Assembly (NCBI GenBank): GCA_905236325.1
Contig: CAJOPJ010000031.1
Span: forward strand, 1-8,215
DNA: 8,215 bases
From: an uncultured Selenomonadaceae bacterium
GTDB taxonomy: Bacteria; Bacillota; Negativicutes; Selenomonadales; Selenomonadaceae
Reading direction: 5' to 3'
Of this stretch, positions 1 through 6,142 are shown one piece after another (within the stretch, counting starts at the first letter, position 1; the number at the start of each line of letters is the position of its first letter). Below the pieces are notes generated by a model. That model saw nothing but the letters and a program-made list of their open reading frames with translations. It was not told the origin of the DNA and ran no database searches. The position numbers and the translations under genes were made by a program.

Positions 1-1
1 G

Positions 2-175
2 AATGTTCCTGTAATTGCCAGCGGCGGCGCAGGTGAATTGAAACATTTTTTGCAAGTTTTGGTGGACGGAAAAGCTGACGCAGTTTTAGCAGCTTCAGTC
101 TTTCATTACGGCAAATATACAATTCGCGAAGTCAAAGACTACTTGAAAAAAAATAAAGTCGAAGTCAGATTTTAA
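2..175 (+). CDS. hisF: Imidazole glycerol phosphate synthase cyclase subunit HisF, 3' fragment
   Basis: This is the C-terminal end (57 codons plus TAA) of HisF, the cyclase half of imidazole glycerol phosphate synthase. With the glutaminase HisH, HisF converts PRFAR and ammonia to imidazole glycerol phosphate and AICAR in histidine synthesis. The visible part begins in the last strands of the (beta/alpha)8 barrel. It shows the phosphate-binding loop ASGGAG followed by the HisF signature LAASVFHYG and a final helix ending in VEVRF. The SVFH stretch is typical of HisF and not of its paralogue HisA. Family members are about 250 residues, so roughly three quarters of the gene lies left of the window. 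No hisI or hisE follows; the next gene, 14 bp on, encodes an unrelated secreted protein. The identification is secure; the rest of the gene cannot be judged. Confidence 0.93.
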   Translation, partial: NVPVIASGGAGELKHFLQVLVDGKADAVLAASVFHYGKYTIREVKDYLKKNKVEVRF

Positions 176-189
176 TAGAGGGTTTAATT

Positions 190-741
190 ATGTTTAAAAA
201 ATTTTTATTGATGATATTATTTGCAGTCGGAATTATTTTTCTTGGCGGACAAAATAATTTTGCAAGCGCAGATACTTATCCCGGAACATTGGATAGCGGC
301 AATTTGGTTTTGGTTGACGGCGGTATGGGTGTAGGAATTTACGCAATAAGGTCGTCAGTTTCTGTTGATTATTACAATCCGCCGATTTATGAAATTTCTA
401 TAAATTATGTGCCTGTCACTTTTTCTGAAGATTATTATCGCAGGAACAGTACATACTCAGGCGGTCCTTACACTATAGGCAATCCCAACAGATTGCGTTT
501 CCGCTACAATTGGAACAGCAAAATTATTTCCTACATCAGGAATGGTCAATGGTACGACTGGGATTTTAGGCGCGATTATAGCCACGCCGAAGGTTATCCG
601 CGTATTCCCTACACTGCAGAAGTTGCTTTTGTTTCGGCTTACAACATGCGTTTTTTAAATAACAAACAATATTACAGTCCGTCACTGAAAAAATATTATC
701 GCGTCATTGATGAAGATTTGTACAGCAGATTGGGAATTTAA
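190..741 (+). CDS. Secreted tyrosine-rich protein of unknown function
   Basis: I do not recognise this 183-residue protein. It begins with a clear Sec signal peptide: a basic start (MFKK), a hydrophobic core to about residue 19, and an Ala-Ser-Ala cleavage site before Asp28. No lipobox cysteine is present, and the mature part has no cysteine and no further membrane segment, so the product should be exported and soluble or wall-associated. About 22 of the 156 mature residues are tyrosine, with many Tyr, Trp, Asn and Arg in alternating patterns (for example YNPPIYEISINY and RFRYNWNSKIISYIRNGQW). This suggests a small beta-sheet domain. The start at 190 is supported by AGAGGG seven bases upstream. 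The gene follows hisF by 14 bp on the same strand with no visible promoter between, so it may be read from the hisF transcript. The coding call is firm; the function is unknown. Confidence 0.85.
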   Translation: MFKKFLLMILFAVGIIFLGGQNNFASADTYPGTLDSGNLVLVDGGMGVGIYAIRSSVSVDYYNPPIYEISINYVPVTFSEDYYRRNSTYSGGPYTIGNPNRLRFRYNWNSKIISYIRNGQWYDWDFRRDYSHAEGYPRIPYTAEVAFVSAYNMRFLNNKQYYSPSLKKYYRVIDEDLYSRLGI

Positions 742-813
742 AAAATTTTTTCACTGCGGCTTATCAATTGTTGCGAAAGTTTTGAGCTTTAAATGATAAA
801 AAATTTTGCAAAC

Positions 814-856
814 TAAAAAAAGCACCTGCTACTTTGCAAGTGCTAATTTTTTTTTG
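814..856. terminator. Bidirectional rho-independent terminator between the secreted-protein gene and rpsA
   Basis: A stem pairs AGCAC-C-TGC (821-829) with GCA-A-GTGCT (836-844) around a six-base loop, with one C/A mismatch. On the + strand it is followed by a run of nine T (847-855). On the - strand the flanking A-run at 814-820 gives the U-tract. It can therefore end transcription from both the hisF/secreted-protein side and the rpsA side, which converge here. Confidence 0.8.
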
Positions 857-873
857 TAGTTTTTACTGAAAAA

Positions 874-1986
874 TTATTCAGCATTTTCTGTAGATTGTTT
901 GCCGCCTTCGTGTTTTGCGCGGTTAATGGAAAGTGAAATGCGTTTGCGTTTAACATCAATGCGCATAACTTTAACTTTAACAACATCGCCAACGCTGACA
1001 ACTTCGCTTGCATTTTCGATTCTGCGGTCGGAAAGTTCGCCCATTGGAATTAAGCCATCAAAGCCCGGTTCAATTTCCATAAACGCACCGAAACTTGCAA
1101 GTTTAACAATTTTGCCTTCCAAAATATCTCCTTCGACATGTTTTTCAGCTTTATCAATCCAAGGATCGCGTTGGGTATTTTTTACTGACAGCGAAATGCG
1201 CTTGCTGTCGGGGTCGATATTTTTGATATAAACATCGACTTCTTGACCGACTTGCAAGACATCGGACGGATGGCTTACGCGTTCCCAAGAAAGATCAGAA
1301 ATATGCGCTAAGCCGTCAACTCCGCCCACGTCGATAAATGCGCCGTAATCCACAAGACGCTTGACAGTGCCTTTTATGGTCTGTCCTGCTTCAAGTTTGC
1401 TGAAAACTTCTTCTTGTTTGGATTCACGGTCTTTTTCCAAAAGTTGGCGACGCGAAAGAACAAGACGCTGTTTGTGCTTGTCAATTTCAATCGGCAGTGC
1501 CTCTACGGTTTGGTCAACGTAAACAGACAAATCTTTCACGAAATGAAGTTCCATTTGCGAGGCAGGAATAAATCCGCGCAAGCCATTTACAACAGCAACT
1601 AAGCCGCCTTTGACAACCTGAGTTATTTTAGCTTGAACAGTTTCGCCGCGTTCTTTGATAGCCTCAATGTCCTTCCAGTTGGACATTCTGTCTGCCTTGA
1701 TTTTTGAAAGTACGCCGCCATTTTCGCCGCCGAGTGATTGAATATAGACATCGAATTTGTCGCCGACTTTTACAACGTCCTCTGCCGAATCAGGTTCTGG
1801 GGAAGCCAATTCGCGTTTTGGAATTGGAATTTCCTGTTTGTAACCGATGTCAACAAAAGCTTCGTTGTGGTTTACTTGTACAACAGTACCTTCCACGATG
1901 TCGCCGGCTGAGAAATTAAAATCTCCTGCCGAATCAAGCCAACTTTCCATGCCTTCTTCTGCTACGTTTTTCATATCCTCTGACAC
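874..1986 (-). CDS. rpsA: 30S ribosomal protein S1 (four S1 domains)
   Basis: This 370-residue protein has four OB-fold S1 RNA-binding domains, at about residues 25-100, 110-185, 200-272 and 283-356. Domains 3 and 4 are the best preserved, with the signatures DYGAFIDVGGVDGLAHISDL and SFGAFMEIEPGFDGLIP; domains 1 and 2 are more divergent. Four domains is the usual Bacillota form, against six in E. coli. S1-type proteins bind mRNA at the ribosome and help initiation; in Bacillota the role is less strictly essential. The start is a GTG at 1984-1986 with a strong GGGAGG (1997-2002) ten bases upstream. An ATG four codons further in (1972-1974) has no properly spaced ribosome site. The gene overlaps the end of ispH by 16 bp, so the two are cotranscribed and probably translationally coupled. 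A terminator follows directly. Confidence 0.95.
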   Translation of the reverse strand: MSEDMKNVAEEGMESWLDSAGDFNFSAGDIVEGTVVQVNHNEAFVDIGYKQEIPIPKRELASPEPDSAEDVVKVGDKFDVYIQSLGGENGGVLSKIKADRMSNWKDIEAIKERGETVQAKITQVVKGGLVAVVNGLRGFIPASQMELHFVKDLSVYVDQTVEALPIEIDKHKQRLVLSRRQLLEKDRESKQEEVFSKLEAGQTIKGTVKRLVDYGAFIDVGGVDGLAHISDLSWERVSHPSDVLQVGQEVDVYIKNIDPDSKRISLSVKNTQRDPWIDKAEKHVEGDILEGKIVKLASFGAFMEIEPGFDGLIPMGELSDRRIENASEVVSVGDVVKVKVMRIDVKRKRISLSINRAKHEGGKQSTENAE

Positions 1987-2801
1987 TTGTCATAAACCTC
2001 CCTAATAATCCAGTCGGGTGTTGAGGCTCCGGCTGTGATACCAATCTTTGAAACTGGATTGGATTTTTTAAACCAGTCTTGCGAAATTTCTTGTGAAGTT
2101 TCTATGTGGTAAGTTGTGCATTTGCTTTGGCAAAGTTTGGCAAGTTTTGTTGTATTTGCGCTGTTTTTTCCGCCGACAACAATCATAACATCAACTTGTT
2201 CAGCCAACTTCAATGCCGCACTCTGCCTTTGGTCTGTCGCTGTGCAAATTGTGCGCAGGATTTTTATATCATTCGACTTTTCCAAAAGTTTCAGCACGAT
2301 ATTTTTAAAATGTTCGCCGTTAACAGTTGTTTGCGAAACTATGCCAAGTTTTTTGCAGGATTTAAAATTTTCAGCTTCAGATTCATCTTCCAAAATTGTA
2401 GCTTTGCCTTGCGTCCAATCAAAAATACTTTTGACTTCTGGGTGATTTTTTTCGCCGATTATTACAACTTTATAACCGGATTCAACCAAATCACGCGCCG
2501 AAATTTGTGCTTTTTTGACATGTGGGCAAGTCGCGTCAACAATTTTTAGACCTTTGGCTTTAATTTCTTCGTAAACCTGCGGACCGACTCCGTGCGAGCG
2601 GATTATCACTGTGCCTTCTGTTGTGTCATTCAAATTCTCAATAGTGCCAACGCCTTCTGATTTTAAGCGTTCCACCATTTGCGGATTGTGAATTATCGGT
2701 CCAAGCGTATTACTTTTTGAGTTTGCGTGCGCTCTGGCAATTTTAATTGCACGCTTTACGCCGTAACAAAAGCCTAAATATTCCGCCAAGATAACTTCCA
2801 T
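1971..2801 (-). CDS. ispH: 4-hydroxy-3-methylbut-2-enyl diphosphate reductase (IspH/LytB)
   Basis: IspH catalyses the last step of the MEP (non-mevalonate) isoprenoid pathway, reducing HMBPP to IPP and DMAPP with a 4Fe-4S cluster. All family hallmarks are present in 276 residues. The three cluster cysteines are C12 (GFCYGV), C92 (DATCPHV) and C186 (TICTATDQRQ). The substrate-binding histidines are H38 (IIHNPQ), H70 (RSHGVG) and H120 with E122 (HPEV). The Ser/Asn pair is in GGKNSANT and the C-terminal motif is ASTPDWII. The ATG at 2801 has an imperfect AAGGCGG five bases upstream. The 3' end runs into rpsA. In many Clostridia IspH and S1 are fused into one polypeptide; here they are separate, in different frames. 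The gene faces away from the sufD operon, whose products support Fe-S cluster assembly and could supply this enzyme. Confidence 0.96.
   Translation of the reverse strand: MEVILAEYLGFCYGVKRAIKIARAHANSKSNTLGPIIHNPQMVERLKSEGVGTIENLNDTTEGTVIIRSHGVGPQVYEEIKAKGLKIVDATCPHVKKAQISARDLVESGYKVVIIGEKNHPEVKSIFDWTQGKATILEDESEAENFKSCKKLGIVSQTTVNGEHFKNIVLKLLEKSNDIKILRTICTATDQRQSAALKLAEQVDVMIVVGGKNSANTTKLAKLCQSKCTTYHIETSQEISQDWFKKSNPVSKIGITAGASTPDWIIREVYDKCQRI
1997..2003 (-). promoter_or_regulatory. Ribosome binding site for rpsA inside ispH
   Basis: On the - strand AGGGAGG lies ten bases before the GTG start of rpsA. The same bases encode part of the conserved DWIIREV end of IspH. This strong site decides the GTG at 1986 over the ATG at 1974, which has only AGAGG two bases away. 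Confidence 0.75.
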
Positions 2802-2862
2802 TATTTCCGCCTTTCCGATTTTGTTGTGAACAAATACGCCTCAATCATTCACAACTTTATAC

Positions 2863-2891
2863 AGTTTACCACAATGAAAATTCAGAATCAA
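2863..2891 (-). promoter_or_regulatory. Candidate sigma-70-type promoter for ispH-rpsA
   Basis: On the - strand TTGATT (2886-2891) and TAAACT (2863-2868) are separated by exactly 17 bp, about 60 bp before the ispH start. Both hexamers are partial matches to TTGACA and TATAAT; the call rests on spacing and position only. The AT-rich context makes chance matches likely. Confidence 0.4.
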
Positions 2892-2914
2892 TAATTTGTT
2901 AAAATTTCCCTATC

Positions 2915-2943
2915 TTGCACATTGAACGCAAAAATTGTAAACT
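2915..2943 (+). promoter_or_regulatory. Candidate sigma-70-type promoter for sufD-sufS-sufU-hisA
   Basis: TTGCAC (2915-2920) and TAAACT (2938-2943) have a 17-bp spacer. Transcription would start near 2950 and give a leader of about 75 bases that contains the repeats at 2962-3004. The -35 hexamer is weak (three of six), so a factor acting on the downstream repeats could matter. The call is tentative. Confidence 0.35.
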
Positions 2944-2961
2944 AAACGCCAGATGCAGGTC

Positions 2962-3004
2962 GCCGGTGAATAGTCACCAAAAATTTGCCGGTTATTAGTG
3001 ACTA
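2962..3004. repeat. Direct and inverted repeats in the sufD leader
   Basis: Two 16-base copies, at 2962-2977 and 2987-3002, agree at 13 of 16 positions (GCCGGT.A.TAGT.AC) and are offset by 25 bp. In addition TAGTCAC (2971-2977) is a perfect inverted match to GTGACTA (2998-3004), and GGTGA (2965-2969) pairs with TCACC (2974-2978) across four bases. The block lies between the candidate promoter and the sufD ribosome site. It could be an operator, or a pair of alternative RNA hairpins controlling the leader. No known regulator site is recognised with confidence. Confidence 0.5.
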
Positions 3005-3025
3005 AAAAGATGGAGAGATGGAAAT

Positions 3026-3766
3026 ATGGAAATTTTTAGTGAAATTCCGCTCCGAACTTGGAATTGGCTGGGCGTTAATGAGGTTAAAGCTGACTCTGAA
3101 GTTTCGGAACAAATTATAAATGTTGCGGACGGCGAAGTTAAAAAATTTTCGGAAGTCAATTTGTCGGAAGAAAATTCTGCGCGGAAGATAAAAATTGTCG
3201 TCGGAAAAAAATCACGCGTTGAATTTATTTCGGCTGACTTGGGGCGCGGAAATTTTTCTGCCAATGTTGAAATTGATTTAGTCGGCGATGATTCTTCAGC
3301 CGAGTTGGAGTCGGTTTATTTTGGTGACGGCGAACGCAAACTTGATTTTAATTTTGTAATCAGACAACGCGGCAAAAGAACTGACGCTACAATGAATGTT
3401 CGCGGCGCGTTGACTGATAAAGCTGATAAAATTTTTCGCGGTACGCTGGATTTTATTCAAGGCGCAAAAGGTTCAATCGGACGCGAACTTGAGGAAGTTA
3501 TAATATTGTCGGACAAAACGCGCAATCGTTCAGTGCCATTGATGCTTTCGCACGAAGATGATGTTGACGGTCACCACGCAGTCAGCGTCGGCAGGTTGGA
3601 CGACGAAAAAATTTTTTACTTGATGAGTCGCGGCTTAGATAAGTCTGAAGCCGAAAGACTCATTATTGAGGCGGCGTTTAATCCTGTAGTGGAAAAAATT
3701 ACCGATGAAAATTTACGCGCACAGATTTTAGAAAATTTACAGGAGCGTTTATCAAATGGCAAATAA
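3026..3766 (+). CDS. sufD: SufB/SufD-family Fe-S cluster assembly protein (short SufD-like)
   Basis: SufD joins SufB and the ATPase SufC in the scaffold complex that builds Fe-S clusters. This 246-residue protein has a short N-terminal segment with PLRTWNWLGVNEV (residues 8-20). A beta-helix-like core of alternating hydrophobic strands follows (about 40-180). The C-terminal signature DDVDGHHAVSVGRLDDEKIF leads to a helical tail with MSRGL and AFNPVVEKI. H184 aligns with the functional histidine of E. coli SufD (SHGATVG context). No cysteine matching the catalytic SufB cysteine is seen, which favours SufD over SufB. Classical SufD proteins exceed 400 residues, so the N-terminal helical domain is nearly absent. 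The reading frame is intact and the start is well placed (GGAGA nine bases upstream), so this looks like a compact form and not a decayed gene. sufB and sufC are not adjacent. The gene overlaps sufS by 11 bp. Confidence 0.8.
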   Translation: MEIFSEIPLRTWNWLGVNEVKADSEVSEQIINVADGEVKKFSEVNLSEENSARKIKIVVGKKSRVEFISADLGRGNFSANVEIDLVGDDSSAELESVYFGDGERKLDFNFVIRQRGKRTDATMNVRGALTDKADKIFRGTLDFIQGAKGSIGRELEEVIILSDKTRNRSVPLMLSHEDDVDGHHAVSVGRLDDEKIFYLMSRGLDKSEAERLIIEAAFNPVVEKITDENLRAQILENLQERLSNGK

Positions 3767-4961
3767 ATTTTTAGCTGACTTTCCGATTTTGGAAAATGTG
3801 GTATATCTTGACAACAGCGCGACAACTCAAAAGCCTTTGCAGGTTATTAAAGCTGTGGAAAATTTTTACAAAAAATTCAACGCAAATCCACATCGCGGCG
3901 TGTATAATTTAAGCATTCAAGCTACAAAAATTTATGAAGATACACGCCGCAAGGTTGCAAAGTTTATAAATGCAAAAAGTTCAAGCGAAATTATTTTCAC
4001 CAAAAACGCAACTGAATCGCTGAATTTGGTTGCATATAGTTTTGCTCTGGCAAATGTTCAAGCTGGCGATGAAATTTTAATCACAATCGCCGAACACCAT
4101 TCAAACTTGGTTATTTGGCAAATGGTTGCTAAATCAAAAGGCGCGACGCTAAAATATATTTACTTGGACGCGGACGGCAATTTGTCGGAAAAAGACTTTG
4201 CAGAAAAACTTTCAAGCCGCACAAAAATTTTTGCCGTGACGCAAATTTCAAATGTGCTTGGCTTAATTAACAATGTAAAAAAATTTGCAGCTAAGGCGCA
4301 CGAAGTCGGCGCAACAGTTATAGTTGACGGCGCACAATCAGTTCCTCACATTAAAGTTGATGTTCAGGATTTGGACGCAGATTTTTTTGCATTTTCAGCA
4401 CACAAAATGTTGGGGACTATGGGCTTTGGCGTTTTGTATGGCAAAAAAAATCTGCTGGAAAATATGCAGCCATTTCTGCGCGGCGGCGATATGATTGAAT
4501 ATGTTGAAGAACAGGCGACAACTTTTGCAGAACTGCCAAACAAATTTGAAGCCGGAACTCAAAATGTCGGCGGCGCGGCAGCTTTAAGTGCGGCGATTGA
4601 TTATTTAAATTCAATTGGCTTTGCGGAAATTGAGCGCATTGAAAAAAAGCTGACAACTTATGCAATCAGCGAACTGAAAAAACTTTCCTATATTGAACTT
4701 TACGGCTGCGAAAATTTGAATAACAAAATCGGTATTGTAACTTTTAATATTGCTGAAGTTCATCCGCACGATGTGGCGACAATTTTGGACGCGCAAGGCG
4801 TGGCTGTTCGCGCAGGTCATCATTGCGCCCAGCCGCTAATGAATTTTTTAAATCAAAATGCAACTTGCCGGGCGAGTTTTTATTTTTACAATACAAAGGC
4901 AGATGTTGAAAAATTTTTGGACGCAATTAAGCAGGTCAGAAAGGTGATGCACATTGCTTGA
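3756..4961 (+). CDS. sufS: Cysteine desulfurase SufS (class V aminotransferase fold)
   Basis: SufS is a PLP enzyme that takes sulfur from L-cysteine as a persulfide, releasing alanine, and passes it on for Fe-S assembly. The 401 residues match the family length of about 405. Visible landmarks are YLDNSATTQKP near the N terminus, NATESLNLVA, the PLP contacts AEHHSN and VDGAQSVPH, the Schiff-base lysine K217 (SAHKMLG), and the active-site loop RAGHHCAQP with catalytic C357. The short loop around this cysteine is the group II (SufS) pattern and not the IscS one. The usual GPTG after the lysine reads GTMG here, a mild variation. AGGAG (3741-3745) lies ten bases before the ATG, inside the end of sufD, so translation is probably coupled. 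The partner is SufU, encoded directly downstream. Confidence 0.95.
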   Translation: MANKFLADFPILENVVYLDNSATTQKPLQVIKAVENFYKKFNANPHRGVYNLSIQATKIYEDTRRKVAKFINAKSSSEIIFTKNATESLNLVAYSFALANVQAGDEILITIAEHHSNLVIWQMVAKSKGATLKYIYLDADGNLSEKDFAEKLSSRTKIFAVTQISNVLGLINNVKKFAAKAHEVGATVIVDGAQSVPHIKVDVQDLDADFFAFSAHKMLGTMGFGVLYGKKNLLENMQPFLRGGDMIEYVEEQATTFAELPNKFEAGTQNVGGAAALSAAIDYLNSIGFAEIERIEKKLTTYAISELKKLSYIELYGCENLNNKIGIVTFNIAEVHPHDVATILDAQGVAVRAGHHCAQPLMNFLNQNATCRASFYFYNTKADVEKFLDAIKQVRKVMHIA

Positions 4962-5373
4962 AGATATTTACACTGAACTGATTGCCGAACACAATCAGGC
5001 TAAAGAAAATCGCCGTACGCTTGAAAATCCAACGCTTACAGAACGCGGTCACAATCCAAGTTGCGGCGACGATATAACTTTGGAATTCAAGATTGAAGGC
5101 GACAAAATCATTGACGCGGCGTTTGTCGGTCAAGGTTGCGCAATTTCTCAAGCCTCAACAGATATGATGATTGAGCTTTTGCGCGGAAAAAAACTTGACG
5201 ACGCTAAAAGGCTTGCTGAACTTTTTTTGGCAATGATTAAAGGCGAAGTCACAGATGACAGCGAACTTGAGGAACTTGAGGATGCGGCGGCTTTAAAAAA
5301 TATTTGCAATATGCCGGCGCGTGTCAAATGTGCAACTTTGGCTTGGCACACTTTTAAAACTATGACAAAGTAG
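4954..5373 (+). CDS. sufU: SufU zinc-dependent sulfurtransferase / Fe-S assembly protein
   Basis: SufU has the IscU fold but in Bacillota acts mainly as a zinc-bound sulfur acceptor that activates SufS. This 139-residue protein keeps the metal and sulfur ligands: C37 and D39 in NPSCGDD, C62 in GQGCAISQAS, and C126 in ARVKCATLAW. The roughly 18-20 residue insertion between the second and third ligand regions, including the acidic ELEELED stretch, marks SufU and not IscU. Near the N terminus the common NPRN motif is replaced by AKENRRTLENP. The start is a TTG at 4954 with AGGTG (4942-4946) seven bases upstream. No in-frame ATG fits better, and the conserved LEDIYTELIAEH begins immediately after it. 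The gene overlaps sufS by 8 bp, and the pairing agrees with SufS-SufU working together. Confidence 0.92.
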   Translation: MLEDIYTELIAEHNQAKENRRTLENPTLTERGHNPSCGDDITLEFKIEGDKIIDAAFVGQGCAISQASTDMMIELLRGKKLDDAKRLAELFLAMIKGEVTDDSELEELEDAAALKNICNMPARVKCATLAWHTFKTMTK

Positions 5374-5388
5374 ACAGGAGGAATTTTT

Positions 5389-6114
5389 ATGTTGATTTTA
5401 CCGGCGATTGACATTCGTGGCGGAAAATGCGTCAGACTTACTCAAGGCGACTTCGGTAAGGAAAAAATTTATTCAGACTTTCCTGAAGAACAGGCAGCCA
5501 AATGGCAATCTGAAGGCGCACAATTTTTGCATGTTGTGGACTTGGACGGCGCACGTGAAGGCGCACCTACAAATTTGTTTGCAGTAAAAAAAATTCTGGA
5601 AACTATTCAAATACCAATTGAAGTTGGCGGCGGAATCCGCAAAATGGAAGATATTGAAACTTATTTGGAGATGGGAGTTCGGCGTGTGATTTTAGGCAGT
5701 GTTGCTGTTGAAAATCCTGAACTTGTACGCGAAGCTGCTGAAGAATTTGGCGGCGAAAATATCGTAGTCGGAATTGACGCTAAGAACGGCATTGTTGCAG
5801 TTCACGGCTGGAATGATTTAGGTTTAATGCAGGCGGAAGATTTAGCAATGCAAATTGGCGACTATGGAATCAGCACGATGATTTACACTGACATTTCGCG
5901 CGACGGTATGCTTGGCGGGATTGATACTGAACATTTGGCTGATGTGGCGCAAAAGTCCGGCGTTGCTGTAATTGCGTCCGGCGGAATTACTTCTGTTGAA
6001 GATATTAAAAATTTAAAATCGAAAGAGTCAGCCGGAATTATCGGAGCGATTATCGGCAAGGCGATTTATGAAGGCATTTTAAATTTAGCTGATGCAATCA
6101 AAGTTGCAAAATAA
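5389..6114 (+). CDS. hisA: 1-(5-phosphoribosyl)-5-[(5-phosphoribosylamino)methylideneamino]imidazole-4-carboxamide isomerase HisA
   Basis: HisA is the ProFAR isomerase of histidine synthesis and makes PRFAR, the substrate of HisF. The 241 residues form a full (beta/alpha)8 barrel. The catalytic pair is D8 (PAIDIRGGKCVRL) and D130 (VGIDAKNG), with phosphate-binding loops VGGGIR and ASGGIT and the active-site stretch TDISRDGMLGG. HVVDLDGA and VAVHGW are HisA features that separate it from HisF and TrpF. An AGGAGG sits seven bases before the ATG, and the gene begins 15 bp after sufU, so it is read as the last gene of the suf operon. A terminator follows seven bases after the stop. No other his gene is next to it; hisF lies about 5.2 kb upstream in a different unit. 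Confidence 0.96.
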   Translation: MLILPAIDIRGGKCVRLTQGDFGKEKIYSDFPEEQAAKWQSEGAQFLHVVDLDGAREGAPTNLFAVKKILETIQIPIEVGGGIRKMEDIETYLEMGVRRVILGSVAVENPELVREAAEEFGGENIVVGIDAKNGIVAVHGWNDLGLMQAEDLAMQIGDYGISTMIYTDISRDGMLGGIDTEHLADVAQKSGVAVIASGGITSVEDIKNLKSKESAGIIGAIIGKAIYEGILNLADAIKVAK

Positions 6115-6142
6115 AAAAATTACCTCCAATGCGGAGGTTTTT
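6110..6142. terminator. Shared bidirectional terminator of hisA and gyrA
   Basis: A perfect six-base-pair stem joins ACCTCC (6122-6127) and GGAGGT (6133-6138) around AATGC. On the + strand it is followed by a seven-T run ending in TTA. On the - strand the A-run at 6113-6119 supplies the U-tract. The hairpin sits seven bases after the hisA stop and four bases after the gyrA stop, so one element of minimal size ends both convergent units. Confidence 0.88.

Noticed and set aside
741..813. Separate terminator or small RNA after the secreted-protein gene
   Set aside because: There are AT-rich palindromic runs but no GC-containing stem until the hairpin at 821-844.
1971..1990. Programmed frameshift producing an IspH-S1 fusion
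   Set aside because: No slippery heptamer or downstream structure is visible at the overlap, and rpsA has its own strong ribosome site.
2106..2549. Open frame of 147 codons on the + strand inside ispH
   Set aside because: It is antisense to strongly conserved IspH codons; its Cys/Phe-rich translation is the expected shadow of the real gene.
2953..2973. Six-codon ATG...TAG mini-frame in the suf leader, possible leader peptide
   Set aside because: There is no ribosome binding site before it and no run of regulatory codons; chance is sufficient.
2971..3004. Possible IscR type 1 site
   Set aside because: The inverted arms contain AGTC and GACT but in the outward order and 20 bases apart, unlike the compact IscR consensus; a named regulator is not supported.
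2995..3264. Open frame on the - strand across the start of sufD
   Set aside because: It is antisense to the sufD coding region with a Ser/Phe-rich shadow composition and no ribosome site or family motif.
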